The notes under the pieces were generated by a model that did no database searches, was not told where the DNA came from, and saw only the letters and a list, made by a program, of their open reading frames with translations. From contig JAICEH010000114.1 of NCBI GenBank assembly GCA_025924275.1, forward strand, positions 1 through 6,830: DNA of 6,830 nt, read 5' to 3'. The position numbers were made by a program, and so were the translations under genes. The DNA comes from Gemmatimonadales bacterium (GTDB lineage: Bacteria; Gemmatimonadota; Gemmatimonadetes; Gemmatimonadales; GWC2-71-9). This document shows, in pieces, positions 1 to 4,493 of the stretch. The first letter of the stretch is position 1, and every line of letters starts with the position of its first letter.

Positions 1-30
1 CGAGAAGGGAGAATCCGATTTCGGGCGGGG

Positions 31-166
31 AGCCCGCTGCCGGCGCCGCGAGCGGGGCTGCCGGGGTCATCCGACCCCGGCTCCCGAGGTACCTCGGACT
101 GCCGGCTGCGATGCCGCTCACCATCGCCCCTCGCTCGGCGGCACCGGGGCGGACCGGGTCCGGTGC
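31..166. repeat. cluster of short inverted repeats at the left edge
   Basis: Several inverted repeats are packed together in DNA with no convincing gene. 31-38 pairs with 51-59 (8 bp, one bulged G). 60-68 pairs with 73-81: a 9-bp perfect stem around CCGGGGTC/GACCCCGG with an ATCC loop. 84-97 is a 14-bp perfect palindrome, CCGAGGTACCTCGG. 108-113 pairs with 122-127 (GCGATG/CATCGC). 141-147 pairs with 160-166 (GCACCGG/CCGGTGC). None is followed by a T-run on either strand, so a classical intrinsic terminator is not supported. The cluster could terminate or protect the 3' end of the minus-strand unit that ends at 271, belong to a gene left of the window, or be an uncharacterised structured RNA. 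High GC content makes chance short stems common, but the 9-bp stem and the 14-bp palindrome stand out. Confidence 0.55.
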
Positions 167-239
167 ACGCTCGCGGGCCAACGTAAGCCCGGGGGGGTGA
201 ACCGGCGGGCAAGCGACTGTGAAGGGGCCTACGGAATCA

Positions 240-258
240 CCGCGGAGATTCACCGCGG
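240..258. repeat. CCGCGG inverted repeat just past the MoaD-like gene
   Basis: Two copies of CCGCGG (240-245 and 253-258) can form a 6-bp stem with a 7-nt loop, beginning 12 bp beyond the stop codon of the minus-strand gene that ends at 271. The same copies sit inside a 9-bp direct repeat, TCACCGCGG, at 237-245 and 250-258. The position would suit a transcript-end hairpin for that gene, but there is no T-run after it, so a terminator role is only a guess. The rest of 167-239 shows nothing I can name, apart from a weak 5-bp stem at 174-191. Confidence 0.3.
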
Positions 259-270
259 CGCGTACCGGCC

Positions 271-567
271 TCAGCCGCCGGCCAGGCCGCCGACGACGAG
301 GAAGGGCTCCGCCCCGCTCGCCACCGCCTCCGGCAGCGGGGCGTCGGGCGCCTCCAGCGAGAGGTCCCGCTCGCAGGCGTAGAAGCGGAGGAAGGGCCGG
401 CGGCGGAGCGTGCCGTGGTCCCGGATGGTCCCCCGGAGCACCGGATACGCCGCCTCCACCGCGTCCAGCACCGCCCGCTGGGTGACCGGCGCCGGCACCT
501 CGAGCGCGAGCTCGCCCTCGACCCGCGCCAGCGCGCACAGGTGCCCCGGCAGCACGACCCGGATCAT
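271..567 (-). CDS. MoaD/ThiS-like beta-grasp protein with C-terminal Gly-Gly
   Basis: This is a 98-residue protein. It opens with a short strand (MIRVVLPGHL), has a helix-like stretch at about 29-40 (TQRAVLDAVEAAYP) and a strand near 59-66 (FLRFYACE), and ends FLVVGGLAGG. Size, order of elements and the C-terminal Gly-Gly fit the MoaD/ThiS ubiquitin-like fold, in which the terminal glycine is adenylated by an E1-like enzyme and carries sulfur or is conjugated. The ATG at 567 was chosen because it overlaps the stop of the upstream propeller gene (ATG 567-565, TGA 566-564), a normal sign of translational coupling; a longer reading from further upstream would run through that gene. No MoaE, MoaB, ThiF or E1 gene is visible here, so a role in molybdopterin or thiamine synthesis is not supported. 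It could be a dedicated sulfur carrier or a ubiquitin-like modifier linked to the propeller protein. Confidence 0.85.
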   Translation of the reverse strand: MIRVVLPGHLCALARVEGELALEVPAPVTQRAVLDAVEAAYPVLRGTIRDHGTLRRRPFLRFYACERDLSLEAPDAPLPEAVASGAEPFLVVGGLAGG

Positions 568-1679
568 CGGAGGGTCTGCACCTCGACCGAAAGCACGGCC
601 GGGAGGTCGCGCACGATCGGCGCCCAGCTGTCCCCCCCGTCGGGCGACCCGTACACCTGCCCGCCGGTGGTGCCGAAGTAGATCCCGCAGTCGTCCAGCG
701 AATCCACGGCCATCGCATCCCGGAGCACGTTCACGTAGCAGTCCTGCTGCGGGAGGCCCCGGGTGAGCGCCTCCCACTCGTTCCCGCCGCTCCGGCTCCG
801 GTACACCCGGAGCTTCCCGTCGGGCGGGAAGTGGTGCTCGTCGCTCGTGATCGGCACCACGTAGATCGTCTCCGGCTCGTGGGCGTGCACCTCGATGGGG
901 AACCCGAAGTCGGTGGGCAGGTTGCCGCTCACCTCGCGCCAGTTCTCCCCCGCGTCGTCGCTCCGCATCACGTCCCAGTGCTTCTGCATGAAGAGCGTGT
1001 CGGGCCGCGAGGGGTGCATCGCGATCCGGTGGACGCAGTGCCCCACCTCGGCCTCCGGATCGGGGATGTACTGCGAGCGGAGCCCCCGGTTGATCGGCTT
1101 CCAGGTGGCCCCGCCGTCATCGGTCCGGAAGGCGCCCGCGGCCGAGATCGCGATGAAGAGCCGCTGGGGGTCGCGCGGGTCCACCAGGATGGTGTGCAGG
1201 CACATCCCGCCGGCGCCGGGCTGCCAGTGAGGCCCCGAGCCGTGGCCCCGGAGGCCCGCCAGCTCGCCCCAGGTCTTCCCGCCATCGGTGGAGCGGAACA
1301 GTGCTGCGTCCTCCACCCCGGCATAGACCAGGTCGGGGTCGGTGCGCGACGGCTCGAGGTGCCACACCCGCTTGAACTCCCACGGATGGGGCGTCCCGTC
1401 GTACCACATGTGGGTCCCGGGGGTGCCTTCGTACTGGAACTCGTTCCCCACCGCCTCCCAGGTCCGGCCGCCGTCGTCGGAGCGCTGCAGGACCTGCCCG
1501 AACCAGCTGCTGGTCTGCGAGGCCCAGAGCCGCTCCGGCGCGGCCGGCGACCCCTTGAGGTGGTAGATCTCCCAGCCCGGGAAGTGGGGGCCGTTCACCG
1601 CCCACTTCTTCCGGGCCCCGTCGGACTCGAGGATGAAGGCACCCTTCCGCGTGCCGACGAGAACCCGCACTCCGCTCAT
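564..1679 (-). CDS. BNR/Asp-box repeat beta-propeller protein (sialidase-like fold)
   Basis: This 371-residue protein carries six Asp-box-like motifs of the form S-x-D-x-G-x-x-W: SDDGGRTW at 67-74, STDGGKTW at 130-137, TDDGGATW at 186-193, SDDAGENW at 240-247, a degenerate SRSGGNEW at 295-302, and SPDGGDSW at 345-352. Their regular spacing of about 50 residues indicates a beta-propeller of the kind often annotated WD40/YVTN/BNR-like or exo-alpha-sialidase. I see no arginine triad or catalytic set that would justify calling it a sialidase, and no signal peptide (it starts MSGVRVLVGTRKGAFI), so it is probably cytoplasmic. The start is supported by GGGAGGT at 1690-1684, a few bases upstream of the ATG. 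It overlaps the Gly-Gly beta-grasp gene by 4 bp, so the two are probably made together and may act together. The biochemical activity is unknown. Confidence 0.88.
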   Translation of the reverse strand: MSGVRVLVGTRKGAFILESDGARKKWAVNGPHFPGWEIYHLKGSPAAPERLWASQTSSWFGQVLQRSDDGGRTWEAVGNEFQYEGTPGTHMWYDGTPHPWEFKRVWHLEPSRTDPDLVYAGVEDAALFRSTDGGKTWGELAGLRGHGSGPHWQPGAGGMCLHTILVDPRDPQRLFIAISAAGAFRTDDGGATWKPINRGLRSQYIPDPEAEVGHCVHRIAMHPSRPDTLFMQKHWDVMRSDDAGENWREVSGNLPTDFGFPIEVHAHEPETIYVVPITSDEHHFPPDGKLRVYRSRSGGNEWEALTRGLPQQDCYVNVLRDAMAVDSLDDCGIYFGTTGGQVYGSPDGGDSWAPIVRDLPAVLSVEVQTLR

Positions 1680-1709
1680 CGTGACCTCCCGCTGGAATCG
1701 TGACCCGGA

Positions 1710-1738
1710 AGCCTAGCCCTCACCGCCCCTGCTGTCGA
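1710..1738 (-). promoter_or_regulatory. candidate promoter for the propeller/MoaD-like pair
   Basis: Reading the minus strand, TCGACA (1738-1733, five of six matches to the -35 consensus) is followed after exactly 17 bp by TAGGCT (1715-1710), a GC-tolerant TAnnnT -10 box. The predicted start near 1703 would give a leader of about 24 nt, with the ribosome binding site at 1690-1684 correctly placed. The -10 box is weak, so this is a sequence-based proposal only. Confidence 0.45.
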
Positions 1739-1770
1739 TCTCGCCCCGCCCCGGACGTCGCATGGATGGA

Positions 1771-1884
1771 CGGCGGAGGGCGCCGCGGGGGTGAGGGCGC
1801 ATAAGTCGGCCGGGCCCCGCAAGGAATGACCGCGAGGTCGCCAGCCGACTTCGAGCGCCCGAACTCCCGCGGCGTCCGACGCCG
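1771..1884 (+). repeat. long imperfect hairpin with tandem G-A mismatches (possible structured RNA)
   Basis: The two arms of this 114-nt stretch pair almost completely. Stems: 1771-1775 with 1880-1884 (5 bp); 1778-1792 with 1863-1877 (15 bp including G1790-T1865 and G1780-T1875 wobbles); 1795-1800 with 1855-1860 (GGGCGC/GCGCCC); and 1803-1810 with 1844-1851 (AAGTCGGC/GCCGACTT). Two of the three interruptions are symmetric GA/GA pairs, at 1776-1777 against 1878-1879 and at 1793-1794 against 1861-1862. The third is an AT/CGA internal loop. The 33-nt apical loop contains GACC-GCGA-GGTC (1828-1839), a small stem with a GNRA tetraloop. The wobbles become A-C and the G-A pairs become U-C on the other strand, so a plus-strand RNA folds better, antisense to both flanking genes. 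Alternatives are a terminator structure for the TetR gene or a miniature mobile element; no target-site duplication is evident. Strand and function are inferred. Confidence 0.8.
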
Positions 1885-1892
1885 AGACTCGC

Positions 1893-1910
1893 GCCCGGCG
1901 GTCGCCGGGC
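1893..1910 (-). terminator. hairpin directly after the TetR gene, possible terminator
   Basis: GCCCGGCG (1893-1900) and CGCCGGGC (1903-1910) form a perfect inverted repeat, realistically a 7-bp stem with a GGTC loop. It starts one base beyond the TetR stop codon (1914-1912 on the minus strand). The position suits a transcript-end structure, but no T-run follows on the minus strand, so it is not a textbook intrinsic terminator. Confidence 0.35.
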
Positions 1911-1911
1911 A

Positions 1912-2541
1912 TCACGCCGCCGGGGCCCGCAGCCCCTCGAGGTAGTCCACCAGCAGCCCGAGGTTCGACGTGAGCACCGACAGGTCCCCGGTCCCCTTCG
2001 CCACGCTGTACGACCCTTCGATCGTCGCCACGAGGAAGGTGGCCACGCGCCGCGCGTCCACTTCCCGCCGCACCGACCCCGCCCCCCGCCCGGCCTCGAG
2101 CAGGTCGGCGAACAGGCTCACCCACCGCGCGTACGCCGAGTCGACCCGGCGGCGGAACTCCGCGTCGAGCGGCGCCATCTCCTGCGCGATGTTGTTGAGC
2201 GGGCAGCCCAGCACCGCCTCCTCCGGGTGCGTGTGGCTGGCCCGGTGACGGAGGACCGCCTGCAGTGCCGAGAGCGGGTCGGGGACGGCGCCGGGCGGGG
2301 CCGACCACCGCTCCAGGAGGAAGCCCGTGATCACCTCGTCCACCACCGCGTGGCCCAGCGCCGCCTTGCTGGGGAAGTGGTGGTAGAGCGCGCCCTTGGT
2401 GACGCCCGCCTCGCCCAGGATCGCGTCGAGCGACGCCGCCTGGAAGCCGTGGCGGTAGATCTCCGGGAATGCGGCCCGGAGGATCTTCTGCCGGGTCACG
2501 TCGGGCTGGCGGAGGCGGCGGGGCGCGTCGAAGAACGGCAT
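1912..2541 (-). CDS. TetR/AcrR-family transcriptional repressor
   Basis: This is a 209-residue protein of normal TetR-family length. Residues about 15-62 form the N-terminal DNA-binding domain: TRQKILRAAF as helix 1, then the helix-turn-helix at about 37-56, with the typical GVTKGALYHHFPSKAAL signature at 46-62. The remainder is an all-helical ligand-binding and dimerisation domain containing GCPLNNIAQEM (112-122), a motif I associate with a common subgroup of the family; the ligand cannot be read from sequence. The ATG at 2541 is supported by an AGGGAGG run immediately upstream. It is transcribed away from the DinB gene at 2669, and the spacer holds a 22-bp palindromic operator inside a strong promoter for this gene, so autorepression plus control of the divergent cluster is the obvious model. 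Confidence 0.93.
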   Translation of the reverse strand: MPFFDAPRRLRQPDVTRQKILRAAFPEIYRHGFQAASLDAILGEAGVTKGALYHHFPSKAALGHAVVDEVITGFLLERWSAPPGAVPDPLSALQAVLRHRASHTHPEEAVLGCPLNNIAQEMAPLDAEFRRRVDSAYARWVSLFADLLEAGRGAGSVRREVDARRVATFLVATIEGSYSVAKGTGDLSVLTSNLGLLVDYLEGLRAPAA

Positions 2542-2604
2542 CTCCCTCCCTGCGGGTCCGGACGGGCGATGTGTAACAGCCTTCCCCGGGGGCCGGGGTC
2601 GGGG

Positions 2605-2633
2605 TTGACGTCGTGCCAGCGAAACTATACATA
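2605..2633 (+). promoter_or_regulatory. candidate promoter for the DinB/DUF1428/DinB cluster
   Basis: TTGACG at 2605-2610 matches the -35 consensus at five of six positions. Two overlapping -10 choices follow: TACATA at 2628-2633 (17-bp spacing) or TATACA at 2626-2631 (15-bp spacing). Either one overlaps the operator at 2629-2650, so bound repressor would block polymerase. The predicted start lies near 2640, giving a leader of about 30 nt to the ATG at 2669, with AGGGA at 2656-2660 as the ribosome binding site. Confidence 0.55.
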
Positions 2634-2653
2634 CCGTCCAGTCGGTATGTCAA
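2624..2653 (-). promoter_or_regulatory. promoter for the TetR gene
   Basis: On the minus strand, TTGACA (2653-2648, perfect -35) is followed after 18 bp by TATAGT (2629-2624, five of six -10 matches). This is an unusually good sigma-70 match for such GC-rich DNA. The spacer is almost entirely occupied by the TetR operator, an arrangement typical of autorepressed tetR-family genes. Transcription would start near 2617, leaving a leader of about 75 nt before the ATG at 2541. Confidence 0.7.
2629..2650. promoter_or_regulatory. 22-bp palindromic TetR-family operator
   Basis: The half-sites ACATACCG (2629-2636) and CGGTATGT (2643-2650) are perfect inverted repeats around the centre TCCAGT. The innermost three positions of each half are only partly symmetric. 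The ATACCG-N6-CGGTAT form is a familiar operator style for TetR/AcrR regulators. It lies between the -35 and -10 boxes of the leftward promoter and overlaps the -10 box of the rightward one, so one bound dimer could silence both directions. Confidence 0.85.
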
Positions 2654-2668
2654 CCAGGGACGGTTCCG

Positions 2669-3208
2669 ATGCTGACCATTGACGACATCCTCGCCGAGCT
2701 GGAGCACGAGGCCGACGCCACCCGGCGCGTGCTCGAGCGGGTGCCGGACGAGTGGCTCGATTGGCGCCCCCACCCGGTCTCGCTCACGGTGGGCCAGCTC
2801 GCGATGCACGTGGCGACCCTGCCGGGCGCCCTGGCCGAGGTCGCGGCCCGCGACACCTTCCCCGCCGGCTTCGTGGTGCCCCGGCCCACCGCGGGGAGCG
2901 CCGACGAGCTGCTCGCGGCGCTGGAGCGGAGCCTCGACCGCGCCCGCGACATCCTGAGCGGGATGGACGAGGCCGCCCTCGCGGCGCCCTGGCGGCTGGT
3001 GGAGGGGGAGGAGGAGGTGGTCGCCCTCCCGCGGCGCCAGGTCATCCGGGCCATCCTCCTCAACCACTGGTACCACCACCGCGGCCAGCTCACCGTCTGC
3101 CTCCGGCTGGCCGGGGCACCGGTGCCCGCCATCTACGGCGACAGTGCCGACGAGCCGGCCCTGGATCTGCGACGCGCGTCACTGGCCGGCGGCTCGATCG
3201 CGCAGTAA
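2669..3208 (+). CDS. DinB-family four-helix-bundle protein, cytoplasmic
   Basis: This is a 179-residue protein with the length and helix pattern of DinB/DUF664-type proteins. The three expected metal ligands are visible: H47 in QLAMHVATL, and H133 and H137 in NHWYHHRGQL, the H-x3-H pair of the last helix. W29 and W32 (EWLDWRPHP) fit the conserved segment after helix 1, where family members usually read W-x-P. There is no signal peptide. Members of this fold include thiol-dependent transferases (bacillithiol, mycothiol and glutathione users) and metal-binding proteins of unknown role; the DinB name comes from a damage-inducible Bacillus gene and does not mean DNA polymerase IV. It is the first gene of the cluster divergent from the TetR repressor, with AGGGA 8 nt before its ATG. 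The substrate is unknown; a stress or detoxification role is inferred from context only. Confidence 0.88.
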   Translation: MLTIDDILAELEHEADATRRVLERVPDEWLDWRPHPVSLTVGQLAMHVATLPGALAEVAARDTFPAGFVVPRPTAGSADELLAALERSLDRARDILSGMDEAALAAPWRLVEGEEEVVALPRRQVIRAILLNHWYHHRGQLTVCLRLAGAPVPAIYGDSADEPALDLRRASLAGGSIAQ

Positions 3209-3232
3209 TCTCTCCCCACAGGGACCCCCTGC

Positions 3233-3249
3233 CCGGCCCGCGGGGCCGG
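3233..3249 (+). promoter_or_regulatory. hairpin abutting the DUF1428 ribosome binding site
   Basis: CCGGCCC (3233-3239) and GGGCCGG (3243-3249) form a perfect 7-bp GC stem with a 3-nt loop in the 52-nt gap after the DinB stop codon. The stem ends 1 nt before AGGAG (3251-3255), the ribosome binding site of the next gene. It could stabilise the 3' end of the upstream message, cause partial termination, or adjust translation of DUF1428. No T-run follows it. Confidence 0.4.
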
Positions 3250-3260
3250 AAGGAGACAGC

Positions 3261-3614
3261 ATGGCATACGTTGACGGCTTCGTGCTGGTGGTGCCGAAGC
3301 GCAAGGTCACGGCCTATCGGCGGCTCGCCACCAAGGCGGGCAGGATATGGAAGGAGCACGGCGCGCTCGAGTACCGGGAGTGCATCGGCGACGACCTCAA
3401 CATCAAGGGCACCCTCCCCTTCCCCCGCCTCACCCGGGCCAAGGCGGGCGAGACGGTGTTCTTCTCCTGGATCACCTACCGCTCCCGCGCCCACCGGGAC
3501 CGGGTGAACAAGAAGGTGATGGCCGACCCGCGGGTGGCGAACATGAGCGGGCCGATGCCGTTCGACATGAAGCGGATGGCCTACGGCGGGTTCAAGCCGA
3601 TCGTTTCCTTCTGA
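3261..3614 (+). CDS. DUF1428 (YbaA-like) small protein
   Basis: This 117-residue protein begins MAYVDGFVLVVPKRKVTAYR and includes KAGRIWKEHGALEYRECIGDD at about 25-45, then GETVFFSWITYRSRAHRDRVNKKVMADPR (63-91). These segments are characteristic of DUF1428, the family of E. coli YbaA, which has a dimeric alpha-beta barrel (ferredoxin-like) fold and no agreed enzymatic role. The length is normal for the family. The ATG at 3261 is preferred over an upstream in-frame ATG at 3144 because AGGAG sits 5 nt before it, the family signature starts exactly there, and the longer version would overlap the preceding gene and add 39 unrelated residues. It is the second gene in the cluster downstream of the TetR-controlled promoter, 16 nt before the exported DinB gene, so co-transcription is likely. 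Confidence 0.92.
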   Translation: MAYVDGFVLVVPKRKVTAYRRLATKAGRIWKEHGALEYRECIGDDLNIKGTLPFPRLTRAKAGETVFFSWITYRSRAHRDRVNKKVMADPRVANMSGPMPFDMKRMAYGGFKPIVSF

Positions 3615-3630
3615 CCGCGGAGCAGCCCCG

Positions 3631-4143
3631 ATGCGACGTGCCCTGTCCCTCCTCCTCGCCCTCACGGTCCTCCCGCTGGCGGCTCACGCCCAGGCGGTGG
3701 CCACCTCGCGGGCCCTCTGGCAGCAGGTGACCGCCCAGGTCACCCAGATCGCGGAGGAGCTGCCCGAGTCCACCTACGCCTTCAAGCCGACGCCCGAGGT
3801 GCGGAGCTTCGGGCAGCTCTTCGGCCACATCGCGGGCGCGCAGTACCTGATGTGCGCCGCCGCCGTCGGCGACCCGCCACGCGAGGAGGACGCGGTGGAG
3901 AAGTCCACGACCACCAAGGCGGGGCTGGTGGCCGCACTCAAGGCCTCGACCGCCTACTGCGAGAAGGCCTACGCGCAGTCCGATGCCGACGCCACCGGCG
4001 CCACGAAGCTCTTCGGCGAGGATCGCACCCGGCTCTACGTCCTGGGGATGAACGCGATCCACAACGGCGAGCATTACGGGAACCTGGTGACCTACCTGCG
4101 GATGAACGGGATCGTCCCCCCGGCGAGCCGGCCGCGACGGTAG
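3631..4143 (+). CDS. exported DinB-family protein
   Basis: This 170-residue protein starts with a clear signal peptide: MRR, a hydrophobic run ALSLLLALTVLPLAA, then AHA with likely cleavage after residue 20 before QAVATS. The mature part is a DinB-type four-helix bundle. It shows YAFKPTPEVRSFGQLFGHIAGAQ (49-71), with first ligand H66, and NAIHNGEHYGNLVTYLRMNG (141-160), with the H144/H148 H-x3-H pair. C75 and C110 are the only cysteines in the mature protein and could be redox-active or form a disulfide, which is a guess. GGAG at 3619-3622 lies 8 nt before the ATG, and the gene follows DUF1428 by 16 nt, consistent with one operon. Exported DinB proteins are, as I recall, frequent in Gemmatimonadota, Acidobacteriota and Bacteroidota; their substrates are not known to me. 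It is distinct from the cytoplasmic DinB protein two genes upstream. Confidence 0.9.
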   Translation: MRRALSLLLALTVLPLAAHAQAVATSRALWQQVTAQVTQIAEELPESTYAFKPTPEVRSFGQLFGHIAGAQYLMCAAAVGDPPREEDAVEKSTTTKAGLVAALKASTAYCEKAYAQSDADATGATKLFGEDRTRLYVLGMNAIHNGEHYGNLVTYLRMNGIVPPASRPRR

Positions 4144-4182
4144 GCGGCCCGGCGGGAAGGGCGGGGCGGCGGTCGACCCGTG

Positions 4183-4188
4183 TATACT
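4183..4188 (+). promoter_or_regulatory. candidate -10 box before the 85-residue protein
   Basis: TATACT, a five-of-six match to the -10 consensus, is an isolated AT-rich patch in GC-rich DNA 41 bp before the GTG at 4230. No convincing -35 box is visible about 17 bp upstream (4160-4165 reads GGCGGG). Transcription would begin near 4195. If real, the small gene has its own promoter rather than depending on the upstream cluster. Confidence 0.35.
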
Positions 4189-4229
4189 TCGGGGCCGATT
4201 GCCACCCCGCCCATCCAGGGAGCCGCCCC

Positions 4230-4487
4230 GTGCCCGCGTTCAAGCCGGACCAGTGCCACCTGACCTGCCACGGCCGCGACTTCCATTTCGTGTCCTACGA
4301 GGGCCAGAAGGCCAACGAGAAGCGGCACGAGCTGGAACTGCCGCCGATGTGGTACCTGATGGGCCCCGCCCGGCGCTGGCCAGTGATGCCGTGGGTCGCC
4401 GGCCAGCCCGAGCTGGAGCTGCGGCGCGACCTCCGCGCCTGGCTCGTGTCGCAGGGCCTGGCGAGCGCGGTCGCCCGGCCGGCCTGA
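4230..4487 (+). CDS. small protein of unknown function (85 residues)
   Basis: I do not recognise the family. The GTG at 4230 is supported by AGGGAG at 4217-4222, 7 nt upstream; earlier in-frame sequence overlaps the exported DinB gene and looks like a shadow reading. The protein begins MPAFKPDQCHLTCHGRDFHF and has an N-terminal Cys/His cluster (C9, H10, C13, H14, H19) that could bind a metal. Next comes a polar charged section (EGQKANEKRHELELP, 24-38), an aromatic stretch PPMWYLMGPARRWPVMPW (38-55), and a C-terminal amphipathic helix (LELRRDLRAWLVSQGLASAV, 62-81). There is no signal peptide or membrane segment. Codon use matches the neighbours. It ends 6 bp before the convergent amidohydrolase stop codon. 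That it is a real gene rests on the ribosome binding site, the -10-like box and the non-repetitive composition. Confidence 0.7.
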   Translation: MPAFKPDQCHLTCHGRDFHFVSYEGQKANEKRHELELPPMWYLMGPARRWPVMPWVAGQPELELRRDLRAWLVSQGLASAVARPA

Positions 4488-4493
4488 GCCGCC

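Noticed and set aside
180..260. Cobalamin-type riboswitch or tRNA fragment
   Set aside because: The stretch near 205-222 faintly recalls part of a B12 riboswitch, but the conserved B12 box and core order are absent, and no cloverleaf can be drawn.
564..1679. True sialidase (neuraminidase) activity for the Asp-box protein
   Set aside because: Asp boxes mark the propeller fold but not catalysis. I could not identify the arginine triad or nucleophilic Tyr/Glu arrangement, and there is no export signal.
831..1703. 290-codon open frame on the plus strand opposite the propeller gene
   Set aside because: It has no domain signature and low-complexity composition; the minus-strand frame has six Asp-box motifs and a good ribosome binding site.
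1771..1884. Integron attC site
   Set aside because: The hairpin lacks the RYYYAAC/GTTRRRY core sites and there is no integrase or cassette array in the window.
1676..3079. Long open frame on the minus strand spanning the TetR gene and the DinB gene
   Set aside because: It runs through the divergent promoter/operator region and overlaps two well-supported genes in other frames. Its product is Arg/Gly/Pro-rich with no domain, a GC-driven shadow reading.
4254..4271. Heme c attachment motif in the 85-residue protein
   Set aside because: The spacing is C-x3-C-H rather than C-x2-C-H, and the protein has no export signal, so covalent heme attachment is unlikely.
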